From an uncultured Pelagibacteraceae bacterium (GTDB taxonomy: Bacteria; Pseudomonadota; Alphaproteobacteria; Pelagibacterales; Pelagibacteraceae): a stretch of DNA of 32,140 bases. The notes under the pieces were generated by a model. It did no database searches, was not told the DNA's origin, and worked only from the letters and a program-made list of their open reading frames with translations. The first letter of the stretch is position 1. Every line of letters begins with the position of its first letter. The DNA is taken from the NCBI GenBank assembly GCA_902624885.1, contig CACNZU010000007.1, positions 1-32,140 on the forward strand, in the 5' to 3' direction. Of the stretch, positions 9,567 to 18,519 are shown in pieces. The position numbers and the translations under genes were made by a program.

Positions 9567-10939
9567 ATTATTTTAGTACTAGGAACAAATCTTTAAAATT
9601 TAGTTTTAAAGATATTTTCTTAAGAGGTCTCGCACCAGGTGGAGGACTATTTTTACCTAATGAAATAAAGAAGTATAATGAGGAAGAGCTTAATAATTTA
9701 AGCCAGTTAAGTTATAATGATCTTGCAACAGAAATTATCTTTAATTTTTGTTCAGATGAAATTAAAAAGAAAGAGCTCAACTCACTAATTCAAAAATCTT
9801 ATAGTAGTTTTAAAGAAAAAGAAGTCGTAAATATAAAAAAAATTGGAAATATAAATCTTCTCGAGCTTTATCATGGACCTACTTTAGCTTTTAAAGATAT
9901 TGCAATGCAGGTAATTGGAAATATGTATGACTACTTAGAAGTGGCCAAAAATAAAACTGTAAATGTCGTAGTTGCTACATCAGGAGATACTGGCTCAGCA
10001 GCTATAGCAGCATTAAGCAATAGAAAAAATATAAACCTTTTTGTTCTGCATCCGCATAATAAAATTTCTAATATTCAAAGAAAAATTATGACAACAATTG
10101 GTGGAGCTAATATTTTTAATATTGCTATAGAAGGATCATTTGATGATTGTCAAAAAATTGTAAAAGAGCTTTTTAATGAAGATAGTTTTAGAGCAAAAAT
10201 AAATATGTCAGGTGTAAATTCTATCAATTGGGCAAGGATTGTTTGTCAGATTGTTTATTATTTTTACTCTTTTTTTAGATTAAAAAAAAACAATATTAGC
10301 TTTTCTGTGCCGACTGGTAATTTTGGGGATATCTATGCTGGATATGTAGCAAAAAAAATGGGTTTACCAATTAATAAGCTTATAGTTGCTACAAATAAAA
10401 ATGATATTTTACAAAGAGTTATAAATACTGGTGAATATAAACCTGACTTAGTGAAAGCAACCATAACACCAAGTATGGATATACAAGTTGCCAGTAATTT
10501 TGAGAGGCTGCTTTATTATATATTAGATGAAAGCGATAGTAAGGTGGGGTCATTAATGAATGATCTATCATCAAAAAGTTTATTTAATTTAGAAAAAAAA
10601 GAAATCGATAAAATAAAAAAAGATTTTGAAGCAGTAAAAGTTACAGATGAAGAGACAATAAGTATTATTGATGAAATATATAAAGAATATAAATTTATAA
10701 TTGACCCTCACACAGCTACAGGAGTTGGTGCAGCGAAAAGTTTTAAAAATTTAGGGGATATAGTTGTTCTTGGTACAGCTCATCCATATAAATTCAACGA
10801 TACAATTAAAAAGGCTATAGGAAAAAATTTAGACGCGCCAAAACATTTGAAATTGAACATGGATAAAAAGGAGACATTTGATATTATTAATAATTCAAAT
10901 TCAGAAGTTAAAAACTACATATTAAGTAAAATACAATGA
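9563..10939 (+). CDS. thrC: Threonine synthase
   Basis: A 458-residue pyridoxal phosphate enzyme that converts O-phosphohomoserine to threonine, the last step of threonine synthesis. The PLP lysine is K111 in GPTLAFKDIAMQ; ATSGDTGSAAIAAL binds the cofactor phosphate region, and SGVNSINWARIVCQIVYYF and VPTGNFGDIYAGY are diagnostic of the long (yeast/E. coli-like) class. The N-terminus MNYFSTRNKS with GLAPGGGLFLP is typical. It overlaps the SURF1 stop by ATGA and the peroxiredoxin start likewise. Homoserine kinase, the preceding enzyme, is encoded close by (11836-12804) but on the opposite strand. Confidence 0.95.
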   Translation: MNYFSTRNKSLKFSFKDIFLRGLAPGGGLFLPNEIKKYNEEELNNLSQLSYNDLATEIIFNFCSDEIKKKELNSLIQKSYSSFKEKEVVNIKKIGNINLLELYHGPTLAFKDIAMQVIGNMYDYLEVAKNKTVNVVVATSGDTGSAAIAALSNRKNINLFVLHPHNKISNIQRKIMTTIGGANIFNIAIEGSFDDCQKIVKELFNEDSFRAKINMSGVNSINWARIVCQIVYYFYSFFRLKKNNISFSVPTGNFGDIYAGYVAKKMGLPINKLIVATNKNDILQRVINTGEYKPDLVKATITPSMDIQVASNFERLLYYILDESDSKVGSLMNDLSSKSLFNLEKKEIDKIKKDFEAVKVTDEETISIIDEIYKEYKFIIDPHTATGVGAAKSFKNLGDIVVLGTAHPYKFNDTIKKAIGKNLDAPKHLKLNMDKKETFDIINNSNSEVKNYILSKIQ

Positions 10940-11421
10940 AAATAAAAAAAGGAGATAAATTACCAGGTTCAGAATTATTTTATCTTGATCAAAATAATGA
11001 TGTTAAAAAAATTGATATTTTAGATCTTTGTAAAGGTAAGACTATTATTTTAGGCATGCCCGGAGCATTTACAAAAACTTGTTCGGCTCTTCATCTTCCT
11101 GGGTATATAAAAAATTACGACCTAGCTACAAAAAAAGGAATTACAAAAATTATATGTATCGCTGTAAATGATCCAAATGTTATGAAGGCTTGGGGTGAAA
11201 ATCAAAATGTAGGAGCTAAAATTTTCATGGCTGGTGATCCTTTTCTTAAATTTACAAAAGCCATAGGAGCAGAAGTAGATAAATCTGAAAAAGGGTTAGG
11301 TATTAGGTCTAATCGCTATACAATGTTGGTGGAGAATGGTGAAGTTAAAAAAGTAGAGGAAGAAAAAGAAACAGCTACTTGTGAATTGTCATCGGCTGAA
11401 AGCTTTTTAAAATTTATTTAG
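10936..11421 (+). CDS. Peroxiredoxin (Prx5/AhpE-like, atypical 2-Cys or 1-Cys)
   Basis: A 161-residue thioredoxin-fold peroxidase of the Prx5 subfamily, which reduces hydrogen peroxide and alkyl hydroperoxides. The active site is PGAFTKTCSALHLPGY with peroxidatic C49; the usual PTC is KTC here. IICIAVNDPNVMKAWG and FMAGDPFLKFTKAIG are typical. A second cysteine, C149 in TATCELSSAESFL, lies where the resolving cysteine of atypical 2-Cys members sits, so either mechanism is possible. It follows thrC with an ATGA overlap and converges on rnhA with an eight-base overlap of the 3' ends. Confidence 0.9.
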   Translation: MKIKKGDKLPGSELFYLDQNNDVKKIDILDLCKGKTIILGMPGAFTKTCSALHLPGYIKNYDLATKKGITKIICIAVNDPNVMKAWGENQNVGAKIFMAGDPFLKFTKAIGAEVDKSEKGLGIRSNRYTMLVENGEVKKVEEEKETATCELSSAESFLKFI

Positions 11422-11836
11422 TTTTCGAAACTGCTAATTCGTCAACAAGATTATTATATTTGTTGCCAGCGTGTGCCTTAACCCATTTCCAATTAACTAT
11501 ATGTTTAAGACAAGCATTATCCAATTTAATCCAAAGATCTTTATTTTTAACTGGTTTCTTGTTTGAATTTTTCCAATTATTAACTTTCCACTTTTTAATC
11601 CAATTAGTTATTCCATCTTTCACATATTTCGAGTCAGTAAAAATTGTAATTTCTGATTTTTTTTTTATTTTTTTTAGTGCCATAATTGGAGCCATTAATT
11701 CCATCCTATTATTAGTTGTATTACTCTCACTTCCAGAAATACTAGATTGATTAATATCATCTAATATAATTGCTGCCCAACCTCCTTTGCCAGGATTTCC
11801 GGAGCAAGCACCATCAGTATAAATTTTTAATTTCAT
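11414..11836 (-). CDS. rnhA: Ribonuclease HI
   Basis: A 140-residue nuclease that cuts the RNA strand of RNA-DNA hybrids, acting on R-loops and primers. The four acidic metal ligands are visible: D8 in IYTDGACSGNPGKGGW, E46 in NRMELM, D68 in FTDSKYV and D132 in NNLVDELAV, with the catalytic histidine in KAHAGN. It is slightly shorter than E. coli RNase HI. It is the last gene of the long minus-strand block; its start abuts the thrB stop (one-base overlap) and its 3' end overlaps the peroxiredoxin gene by eight bases. Confidence 0.95.
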   Translation of the reverse strand: MKLKIYTDGACSGNPGKGGWAAIILDDINQSSISGSESNTTNNRMELMAPIMALKKIKKKSEITIFTDSKYVKDGITNWIKKWKVNNWKNSNKKPVKNKDLWIKLDNACLKHIVNWKWVKAHAGNKYNNLVDELAVSKTK

Positions 11837-12804
11837 TAAAAGAAATAATCCTCATGATTTATTGCATTCTTGTGAAATTCTAATCGTTGTAAATACTCCA
11901 TTGGATCTTTGATTTTAACTATTGCACCTTCTACTTTATTTAATGCATCGAATACTCGAGTTAGCAAGAATCTCAAAGCAGCGCCTTGAGATAAAACCTT
12001 AATATTATTTAATTCTTCTTGAGACAATTTTCTTACAGATGTATATCCATCTATAAAATTCTTTGCTTTTGTAACGTTAAAACTTAAATTACTTTTAAGA
12101 CCATCAAAACACAAAGCGTTAAAGCAAATAGCGATTTCAAAAGCAAAAAAATCTTCACATGAAAAATAAAAATCAATCACACCACTAAATTTATCTTGAA
12201 TAAAAAAAATATTGTCTTGAAATAAATCTGCATGAATTATTCCCCTCGGTAGATTTTTTGGCCAATTTTTTTCAACATTATTAAGATTTTCTTCGATTAA
12301 TTTTGGTAGATCTTTATGTATATTTTCACACTTATCTTTGACCGAATTAAATAATTTTCTCCATGAATTTATAGATAGGTCATTTTGTCGTTTTAATTTT
12401 AAATTCTTTGTAAGCTCATGCATTTTAGCTATTTCAGATCCGATTGATTTACAATTGGCTGGAGATAAATTTTGTTTTGCCTTTCCCTCAAGAAATGAGA
12501 CAATCATTAATTTTTTCCCCTCAAAGTTTGTAATAGTTTTATTATTATTATTAGAAATAGGAGCAGGGCATTTAAAACTAGCTTTATTTAAAGATGACAT
12601 TAGATCAGAAAAAAAAGGAAGATCTGCAGATTTTACTCTTTTTTCGTAAATAGTTAATATAAATTTTTTTTTACTGACCGATAAAAAATAGTTTGTATTT
12701 TCAATACCTTCTTCAATTCCTTTAAATGAGTCCAGCTTACCTAAACTATAGTTAGATAAAATTTCTTCAATCTTTTTTTGATTTAACTTTGTATAGACAG
12801 CCAT
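11836..12804 (-). CDS. thrB: Homoserine kinase (aminoglycoside-phosphotransferase-like type)
   Basis: A 322-residue kinase of the APH-like fold that phosphorylates homoserine for threonine synthesis; this ThrB type is typical of alphaproteobacteria and unrelated to the GHMP-type E. coli enzyme. The N-terminus with MAVYTKLNQKKIEEIL and GIEEGIENTNYFL matches. The catalytic loop GIIHADLFQDNIFF and the metal motif GVIDFYFSCEDFFAFEIAI are clear. It sits between ispH and rnhA with one-base overlaps on both sides, so it is expressed from the isoprenoid/retinal block rather than with thrC. Confidence 0.93.
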   Translation of the reverse strand: MAVYTKLNQKKIEEILSNYSLGKLDSFKGIEEGIENTNYFLSVSKKKFILTIYEKRVKSADLPFFSDLMSSLNKASFKCPAPISNNNNKTITNFEGKKLMIVSFLEGKAKQNLSPANCKSIGSEIAKMHELTKNLKLKRQNDLSINSWRKLFNSVKDKCENIHKDLPKLIEENLNNVEKNWPKNLPRGIIHADLFQDNIFFIQDKFSGVIDFYFSCEDFFAFEIAICFNALCFDGLKSNLSFNVTKAKNFIDGYTSVRKLSQEELNNIKVLSQGAALRFLLTRVFDALNKVEGAIVKIKDPMEYLQRLEFHKNAINHEDYFF

Positions 12805-13748
12805 TAATTAAGTTCTTTCGGCAATTTAAATACAACCTTTTCTTCTGCAACTATTACTTCTTCAATAGAAACATTTCTATCTTTTTTTAAACTGTTTAAC
12901 AAAGTTTGAACAAGCTTTTCTGGTGCAGAAGCTCCAGAAGATATCCCGATAGTCTCAGAATTTTCTATTTCTTTAAAAGGAATTTCTTTTTCAGAGTGCA
13001 TTAAATGAGAATTAATACAACCCGCTTTTTTTGCAACTTCAACTAACCTGACAGAATTAGACGAGTTACGGCTACCCACTACAAAAAACATATCACACTT
13101 AGAAGCTATTTCTTTTACTGCGGACTGTCTGTTAGTAGTTGCGTAGCATATATCCTCTTTAATAGGGCCTTTAATTTTTGGAAACTTGTTTTTTAGAGCT
13201 TCAATAATTTCAGCTGTATCATCTACGGATAGAGTTGTTTGAGTAATATACGCAAGAGGTTTTTTTAAATCATTTTCTTTTAGAAGATTAACATCATTTT
13301 TTGTCTCAATCAGTTTAATTGATCCTTTTGGAAGCTGACCCATTGTGCCAATAACTTCAGGGTGATTTTTATGCCCGATTAATAGTATATCGAAACCATT
13401 TTTATTTAATTGTTCCGACTCTCTGTGAACCTTTGAAACTAATGGACAAGTTGCATCTACAAAGGATAAATTTTTTAATTTAGCTTCTTCTGGGACTGAC
13501 TTTGGTACTCCATGAGCTGAGAAAATTACAGGTCTGCTTGCGTCATCTACACCAGATAATTCATCAACGAAAATTGCACCTTTTTCTTTTAATTCTTCAA
13601 CAACCTGCTTGTTGTGCACTATTTCATGACGAACATATACCGGAGCTCCAAACTTGCTGATAGATTTTTCAACTATTTCAATTGCTCGTTTGACTCCAGC
13701 ACAAAATCCTCTTGGTGATGCTAAATAAATTTTAAGTTCTTTTTTCAT
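12804..13748 (-). CDS. ispH: 4-hydroxy-3-methylbut-2-enyl diphosphate reductase
   Basis: A 314-residue [4Fe-4S] enzyme, the last step of the MEP pathway, making isopentenyl and dimethylallyl diphosphate. The cluster cysteines are present in SPRGFCAGV (C16), VDATCPLVSKVH and EDICYATTNRQ; HEIVHNKQVVEEL supplies a substrate histidine and VVGSRNSSNSVRL the SxN motif. The length is normal. Its start lies 17 bases inside the end of blh, so ispH is translated as part of the retinal operon. This supplies isoprenoid precursors alongside the enzymes that consume them; ispE is at 30146. Confidence 0.97.
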   Translation of the reverse strand: MKKELKIYLASPRGFCAGVKRAIEIVEKSISKFGAPVYVRHEIVHNKQVVEELKEKGAIFVDELSGVDDASRPVIFSAHGVPKSVPEEAKLKNLSFVDATCPLVSKVHRESEQLNKNGFDILLIGHKNHPEVIGTMGQLPKGSIKLIETKNDVNLLKENDLKKPLAYITQTTLSVDDTAEIIEALKNKFPKIKGPIKEDICYATTNRQSAVKEIASKCDMFFVVGSRNSSNSVRLVEVAKKAGCINSHLMHSEKEIPFKEIENSETIGISSGASAPEKLVQTLLNSLKKDRNVSIEEVIVAEEKVVFKLPKELN

Positions 13749-14637
13749 TTTTTTCTAAAAGATATTCTAACAATATATGCGGAAAAGTAAGTGACGCCAA
13801 ACCAATAAATATTACCTTATAAATAGCCTCATCAAGCTTATAAAAATTATTTAAAAAATATATTGCAAATAAAAATATTACTGCAGTTACAAAAGTTAAG
13901 GGTATAGCTTTAATCATAAATTTTTTAAGTCCTGGCTTGAAAGATCTATCCAACTCAAAAATAAGACTAATCGAATGTCTAATTGAATGAAGAAAACAAA
14001 AATAAAGAGTGAAAGCTAAAATAGGCGACAAAAAAAGATTTAGTATGATTAAAGAAAAGAAGTCCATGATCATGACACCTTTTAGATTTATATTTTTTCT
14101 TTTTGAAATATACATAGATGATAAAAAACCAAGACATAACATTCCAATTAAAAATTCATCACTAAAAAATCCTGTTTCAAAAACTTTAAAATTTAATATC
14201 CTAAATATTTCATTAGTTTCTTCTCTCTTTAATAATAATGGAGCCATAATTACTGTTGACCCTTTTAAGAAAAATAAACACTCTGATAGGAAAAACTTTT
14301 TTCTAAAAAAAAATACTGTATCTTCTTTTCCAAAATGATAGGCGGCCACAATCAAAAATAGTAATAAAATTGTATTAGGAAATATCAACCAGAATATTAT
14401 TATTAGTGATGAAATTAAAACATAGGCAAGATAAAAGGAAACAGTTTGTTTGTATCCAAATATTTTTAAAAGCTTTTTTCCTTTAATATTGTCTAATGCT
14501 CCATGAGAAATTCCCAAAATTAAAATTAAAAATAGGCAAAATATAACTGTTTCAAAATTGAATATTAGATAAATAGGACTTATCAAAATACAAAAATTAA
14601 AAAATATAATTGAGTGCTTTAAGTTAATATTTTCCAT
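13732..14637 (-). CDS. blh: Beta-carotene 15,15'-dioxygenase (Brp/Blh family)
   Basis: A 301-residue polytopic membrane protein of the Brp/Blh family, which cleaves beta-carotene to two retinal molecules in rhodopsin-bearing bacteria and archaea. Conserved histidines thought to bind the active-site iron are visible: H45 in GISHGALDNIKG, H101 in AAYHFGKED, the pair in CFLHSIRHSIS, and the one in FPHILLEYLLEK at the C-terminus. Numerous hydrophobic helices fit the family. It follows crtY with a one-base overlap and overlaps ispH by 17 bases. The position after crtI-crtB-crtY confirms a retinal rather than a carotenoid end product. No rhodopsin gene is in the window. Confidence 0.93.
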   Translation of the reverse strand: MENINLKHSIIFFNFCILISPIYLIFNFETVIFCLFLILILGISHGALDNIKGKKLLKIFGYKQTVSFYLAYVLISSLIIIFWLIFPNTILLLFLIVAAYHFGKEDTVFFFRKKFFLSECLFFLKGSTVIMAPLLLKREETNEIFRILNFKVFETGFFSDEFLIGMLCLGFLSSMYISKRKNINLKGVMIMDFFSLIILNLFLSPILAFTLYFCFLHSIRHSISLIFELDRSFKPGLKKFMIKAIPLTFVTAVIFLFAIYFLNNFYKLDEAIYKVIFIGLASLTFPHILLEYLLEKNEKRT

Positions 14638-15704
14638 TAATTAAACAATGCTTTTAAAAAAATTAATTTTGGCATTTTGCTAATGATATTTATATCTTCA
14701 ATAATATTACTTTTATTTGATAAAAATTTTATAATCGTGTTTGAAGAAGTTTTAAACATATTAAAAAAAATTTTAGGCATCTTTTCGGGGTGTTTCTCTA
14801 ATACTCTTAGAAATACTTTATCTAAAAATTGATATTTTTTTCCTATAGAGAATATTTTTGCTTTGAGTATATTGTCAATATTTTTTACAATATAACGACT
14901 ATGTTCTTGAATGTTCAAAAAAGTGTAACCTGTGCTTAACCGAGTCATCCCTCCAACTGATCCAATATTAATAGTTCTATTATTATTACTTAATGATGGA
15001 GAAAAGAGTGGTATAGCTCCCTTTTCAGTAAAATTTATTTTATAGTTTTTTATGCCTAGATTATTCTCAATATAATTTTCTAACTGAAGGTCATAATCTC
15101 TGAGGCTTTGATCCTCTAAATCCGATAACCATGTAGTTTCAATCAAAGCTTTATTTTTGCTGAATGGTAATGTGTAGAAAAAATGTACATCTTTTTTCTG
15201 GTCACAATTAAAATCCATTAGGTTAATTATTTCCTCATCAAAAATATTTTTAGGTGTCTCAATCTCAATTCCTTGAAAGTGTTGCCATAACTCAGATTTA
15301 TCAAGTTCTTTTTCAAAAATACTATTAAAAATTATTGAATTTTCTGAATTGACTTCATTTAGTTTTCTGAAAAAACTTATATTTGGATTATTTGAGAGTT
15401 TAGAATTTATCTTTTTATAAAATTTTCCACTATCGATACTTTGGTAAGGAAATTTTTTATTTGTTAATTCATTAGAGCTTTCAGCAGTATTAATTGTAAA
15501 ATTATTCCAACTTTTAATTACACAATCTTCAAAATTATGATCAATTACTTTCCAGAATGACCAAGTTTTGTCTCTCCTATAACCTTCACGGGTTTCAATT
15601 ATTGCTAAAGTTTTCTCCTTTAACTTATCATTTATCTCAAGCTCATAAGCCAATGATAAACCTGCGCACCCACCTCCAACAATAATATAATCAAATTCTT
15701 TCAT
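14637..15704 (-). CDS. crtY: Lycopene beta-cyclase
   Basis: A 355-residue flavoprotein that cyclises both ends of lycopene to give beta-carotene. The dinucleotide-binding motif is VGGGCAGLSLAYEL at the N-terminus. RRDKTWSFW, FFYTLPFSKNKALIETTWL and the later GSVGGMTRLSTGYTF match bacterial CrtY. It is a little shorter than many homologues (about 380-390). The start ATG overlaps the end of crtB by 14 bases, and the stop touches the blh start. Membrane association is expected from the family. Confidence 0.92.
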   Translation of the reverse strand: MKEFDYIIVGGGCAGLSLAYELEINDKLKEKTLAIIETREGYRRDKTWSFWKVIDHNFEDCVIKSWNNFTINTAESSNELTNKKFPYQSIDSGKFYKKINSKLSNNPNISFFRKLNEVNSENSIIFNSIFEKELDKSELWQHFQGIEIETPKNIFDEEIINLMDFNCDQKKDVHFFYTLPFSKNKALIETTWLSDLEDQSLRDYDLQLENYIENNLGIKNYKINFTEKGAIPLFSPSLSNNNRTINIGSVGGMTRLSTGYTFLNIQEHSRYIVKNIDNILKAKIFSIGKKYQFLDKVFLRVLEKHPEKMPKIFFNMFKTSSNTIIKFLSNKSNIIEDINIISKMPKLIFLKALFN

Positions 15705-16539
15705 TCAAATTAATCTCTTGTTCTAAAATATTATGATTTAATTGATTGTCGTAATTTAATTTTTTTATGAATAATAACTTAAAAAAGTCAATAATAGATA
15801 AAAAAGTCTGAATTACCTTTTCAAATACAGGGACATAGATTTTGCCAGCTTTATTATAATTATCTATGTTATTTTGTTTGAGGATGTAGTCACCTATTTT
15901 TCTATAAACTCGTCTTGCGACAATAACTGAAAATCTTGATTTAACTGGTATTCTACTAATAGATGTAAATGATTTTTCGTAAAATACTTGAGACTCATTT
16001 ATTGTTGCTCGAATTGATGAAAAATTGTGTTCGATATACTTTCTATTACGCGCTTTATCCTCACAAACATCTCTAGCAATATTAGTAAGCTGCATAGCTA
16101 TACCAAGATCAATAGCACCTCTTAGAGCCTCCTTATTTTTAACTTTCATTATTTTTGACATCATTAATCCGACTGTTCCGGCAACTCTGTAAGAATAAAC
16201 AAGTAAATCTTTTTTTGAATTAATCACTACTTTTTCCTCTAAGTCTGTTTCGACTCCATCAAATAAATCTTTTACTATTTGATCAGAAATACCTTCACTA
16301 TCGATGAGTAAACACATATCTTTTATAATTTGATTATTTAGGTTTTTATTCTTAAAATCTTTTTTAAATTTTGAGAAAATTCCTCTCTTTACACTTAGAT
16401 TATTATCATCGTCAACTATATCGTCTAATGTTCTACAGAAATTATATAAAGTTGAACATTTGTCTAATATATTACTCGAAAGAAAAAAACTTGCCCAATA
16501 AAAAGATTTAGCATGTTTTTTTAATAGATTGCTTTTCAT
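15691..16539 (-). CDS. crtB: Phytoene synthase
   Basis: A 282-residue squalene/phytoene synthase that condenses two geranylgeranyl diphosphates to phytoene, the committed step to carotenoids. Both Asp-rich metal sites are present: RTLDDIVDD (39-44) and LTNIARDVCED about residue 155. Also typical are YSYRVAGTVGLMMSKIM and the RVYRKIGDYI segment. The GGPP synthase that supplies its substrate (crtE) is not in this window. Its start overlaps the crtI stop by one base. Confidence 0.95.
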   Translation of the reverse strand: MKSNLLKKHAKSFYWASFFLSSNILDKCSTLYNFCRTLDDIVDDDNNLSVKRGIFSKFKKDFKNKNLNNQIIKDMCLLIDSEGISDQIVKDLFDGVETDLEEKVVINSKKDLLVYSYRVAGTVGLMMSKIMKVKNKEALRGAIDLGIAMQLTNIARDVCEDKARNRKYIEHNFSSIRATINESQVFYEKSFTSISRIPVKSRFSVIVARRVYRKIGDYILKQNNIDNYNKAGKIYVPVFEKVIQTFLSIIDFFKLLFIKKLNYDNQLNHNILEQEINLNERI

Positions 16540-18005
16540 TAAAGTAATTTATCTAAAACTTTTGCTGATGAAAGAACCCCAGGCATACCTGCACCTGGAT
16601 GCGTACCAGCACCTACAAAATATAAATTTTTGTATATTTCAGATTGATTATGAAATCTGAAATAAGCAGATTGTGAAAATTTTGGTTGAATTGAAAATCC
16701 AGATCCATAAAGGGTTGCAAGATCTATTTCGAAGTAATCGGGTGTTAAATAAAAATCACTTACCACATTTTCTTTAATACCAGGTAAAATAGTTTTATCC
16801 ATTTTATCTAAAACTAAATCTTTAAATTTATCGCCTTCTGAAATCCAATTAACTTTTGATAAATTATTTGGAACTGGAACTAATACATAAAAAGCATCTT
16901 GGCCTTCTGGGGCCATATTAGGATCTGTTGCAGATGGACGATGTAAATAATAGCTTATATCGTCAGAAAGTATTTTCTTTTCAAAGATTTTATCAAGATG
17001 TTTTTCGTAAGCTTCCCCAAAATAAATTGTATGATGAGCAACATTGTTATATTTTTTTTTAGATCCAAAATAATAAACAAATAAACCCATTGAATAATCC
17101 ATTCTTCTCATTTTTTGTTTGAATAAAAAATCATAATCCTCCTTGGATTTTATTAAGTTGTTATAAACATTTGGAGGATCAGAGTTACAAATTACATAGT
17201 CGCTATTAATTATTTTTGAATTATTAATTTTAACACCTTTAATTCTTTTGTTTTCAGTAAGTATTTCTGTAACTTCAGCGTTTTTAATAATTTTGATATT
17301 TTCTTCATTCATTAGTTTTTCTAGAGCTTTAACAACACTTCCTGTTCCCCCCATCGAGTAGTGAATACCCCATTTTTTCTCTAAAAATAAAATCAATGTA
17401 TAAATTGAAGTAGTACTAAAAGGATTACCACCTACTAAAAGTGGGTGCATACTGAATACTCTTCTTAATTTTTCATCGGTTATGTAGTTAGAAACTAAAC
17501 TATAAACAGACTTATAACTTTTTAATTTTAATAAAGATGGAATTTGTTTCATCATAAAGACCAAATTATTAAATGGTTTGTCAGATAAATCTGTAAAACC
17601 TTTATCAAAGATTTTTTCAGTAAACTTTACCAAATTTTTATATCCCTCAAAATCAGAATGGTTAAATTTTTTAACTTGCTGCTCCATAGATTTATCATCA
17701 CCGTTGTAATCGAATGTATCGCCATTACTGAATACAAATCTGTACCATAAATCTAAAGGAACTATTTCGACGTAATCAGAAATATTTTTATTAAATAATG
17801 AAAATAATTCTTCAAATAAGTATGGGGCAGTTATTACTGTTGGACCGCCATCATAAATAAACTGATCTTTTTTAAAAACTCTTGCTCGACCACCTAGATC
17901 AGGATGTTTTTCTACCAAAGTGACTTTATGACCTTTAGCTCTTAATCTAAGCGCAGCAGCCAGTCCTCCAAAACCCGAACCAATAACAGTTGTTTTTTTT
18001 GCCAT
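16539..18005 (-). CDS. crtI: Phytoene desaturase (CrtI type)
   Basis: A 488-residue FAD-dependent desaturase converting phytoene to lycopene. The N-terminal FAD motif is VIGSGFGGLAAALRLRAKG with LVEKHPDLGGRARV, followed by DGGPTVITAPYLFEELF. The C-terminal NLYFVGAGTHPGAGMPGVL is diagnostic of bacterial CrtI. The length is normal. The gene begins only 16 bases after the atpF stop; that gap contains no visible hairpin or terminator, so it may be read through from the ATP synthase genes. It is the first of four retinal genes. Confidence 0.95.
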   Translation of the reverse strand: MAKKTTVIGSGFGGLAAALRLRAKGHKVTLVEKHPDLGGRARVFKKDQFIYDGGPTVITAPYLFEELFSLFNKNISDYVEIVPLDLWYRFVFSNGDTFDYNGDDKSMEQQVKKFNHSDFEGYKNLVKFTEKIFDKGFTDLSDKPFNNLVFMMKQIPSLLKLKSYKSVYSLVSNYITDEKLRRVFSMHPLLVGGNPFSTTSIYTLILFLEKKWGIHYSMGGTGSVVKALEKLMNEENIKIIKNAEVTEILTENKRIKGVKINNSKIINSDYVICNSDPPNVYNNLIKSKEDYDFLFKQKMRRMDYSMGLFVYYFGSKKKYNNVAHHTIYFGEAYEKHLDKIFEKKILSDDISYYLHRPSATDPNMAPEGQDAFYVLVPVPNNLSKVNWISEGDKFKDLVLDKMDKTILPGIKENVVSDFYLTPDYFEIDLATLYGSGFSIQPKFSQSAYFRFHNQSEIYKNLYFVGAGTHPGAGMPGVLSSAKVLDKLL

Positions 18006-18021
18006 AAGTTTATGGCCTATT

Positions 18022-18519
18022 CTAACTAGATTTCTTCTTAAGTGCTAATTTAGTTTCTTCGATGCTAGAGCTATAAATTTTATCTAATTTGCTTTTATCA
18101 AGTGAGTTTTTTACCAATTTTTCCACAGACTCTATTGCTACTTTAACTGAGGCATTTTTAATATCTTTAACCGCTTGGTTTTTAAGCTGTTTAATTCTTT
18201 GTTCAGCACCTTTTTTCCTATTTTCCATCAAATGATGAAATTCCTCATTAGTTCTAATAATATTTTTCTCTGCTTCTTCATTAGCTTTGTTTATCATTTC
18301 TTTCACTTTATTTTTAGAATTACTTATTTTTTTTTCATGCTCAGTTAAGATATTTTTAGCATCTTCTTCAAGTTTTTCTGCTTCGCTAATTTGATTTTTA
18401 ATATTCAAAATTTTCTGATCTAGAGTTTCTTTTACTTTTTGAGGTATCTTAAAATAAATTAAAATTCCCAAAAAAATAAAGAAAGAGACAGTTACCCAAA
18501 AAGTTGCATCTATTGTCAT
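18022..18519 (-). CDS. atpF: ATP synthase F0 subunit b
   Basis: A 165-residue stator subunit: one N-terminal membrane helix (about residues 5-25, FWVTVSFFIFLGILIYF) and a long charged coiled coil that reaches toward F1. KVKETLDQKILNIKNQISEAEKLEEDA is the classic b-subunit start of the coil. It is the second of two b-type genes, as expected in alphaproteobacteria where b and b' form a heterodimer. The start overlaps the upstream b' gene by ATGA. Confidence 0.93.
   Translation of the reverse strand: MTIDATFWVTVSFFIFLGILIYFKIPQKVKETLDQKILNIKNQISEAEKLEEDAKNILTEHEKKISNSKNKVKEMINKANEEAEKNIIRTNEEFHHLMENRKKGAEQRIKQLKNQAVKDIKNASVKVAIESVEKLVKNSLDKSKLDKIYSSSIEETKLALKKKSS

Noticed and set aside
13732..18005. 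Looked for a proteorhodopsin gene in or beside the retinal cluster
   Set aside because: No frame encodes a seven-helix protein with the helix-G retinal lysine motif; the only multi-helix genes here are blh and the F0 subunits.
18006..18021. Terminator or promoter between atpF and crtI
   Set aside because: The 16 bases contain only a short GGCC and no stem with a T-run, and no -10/-35 pair fits.
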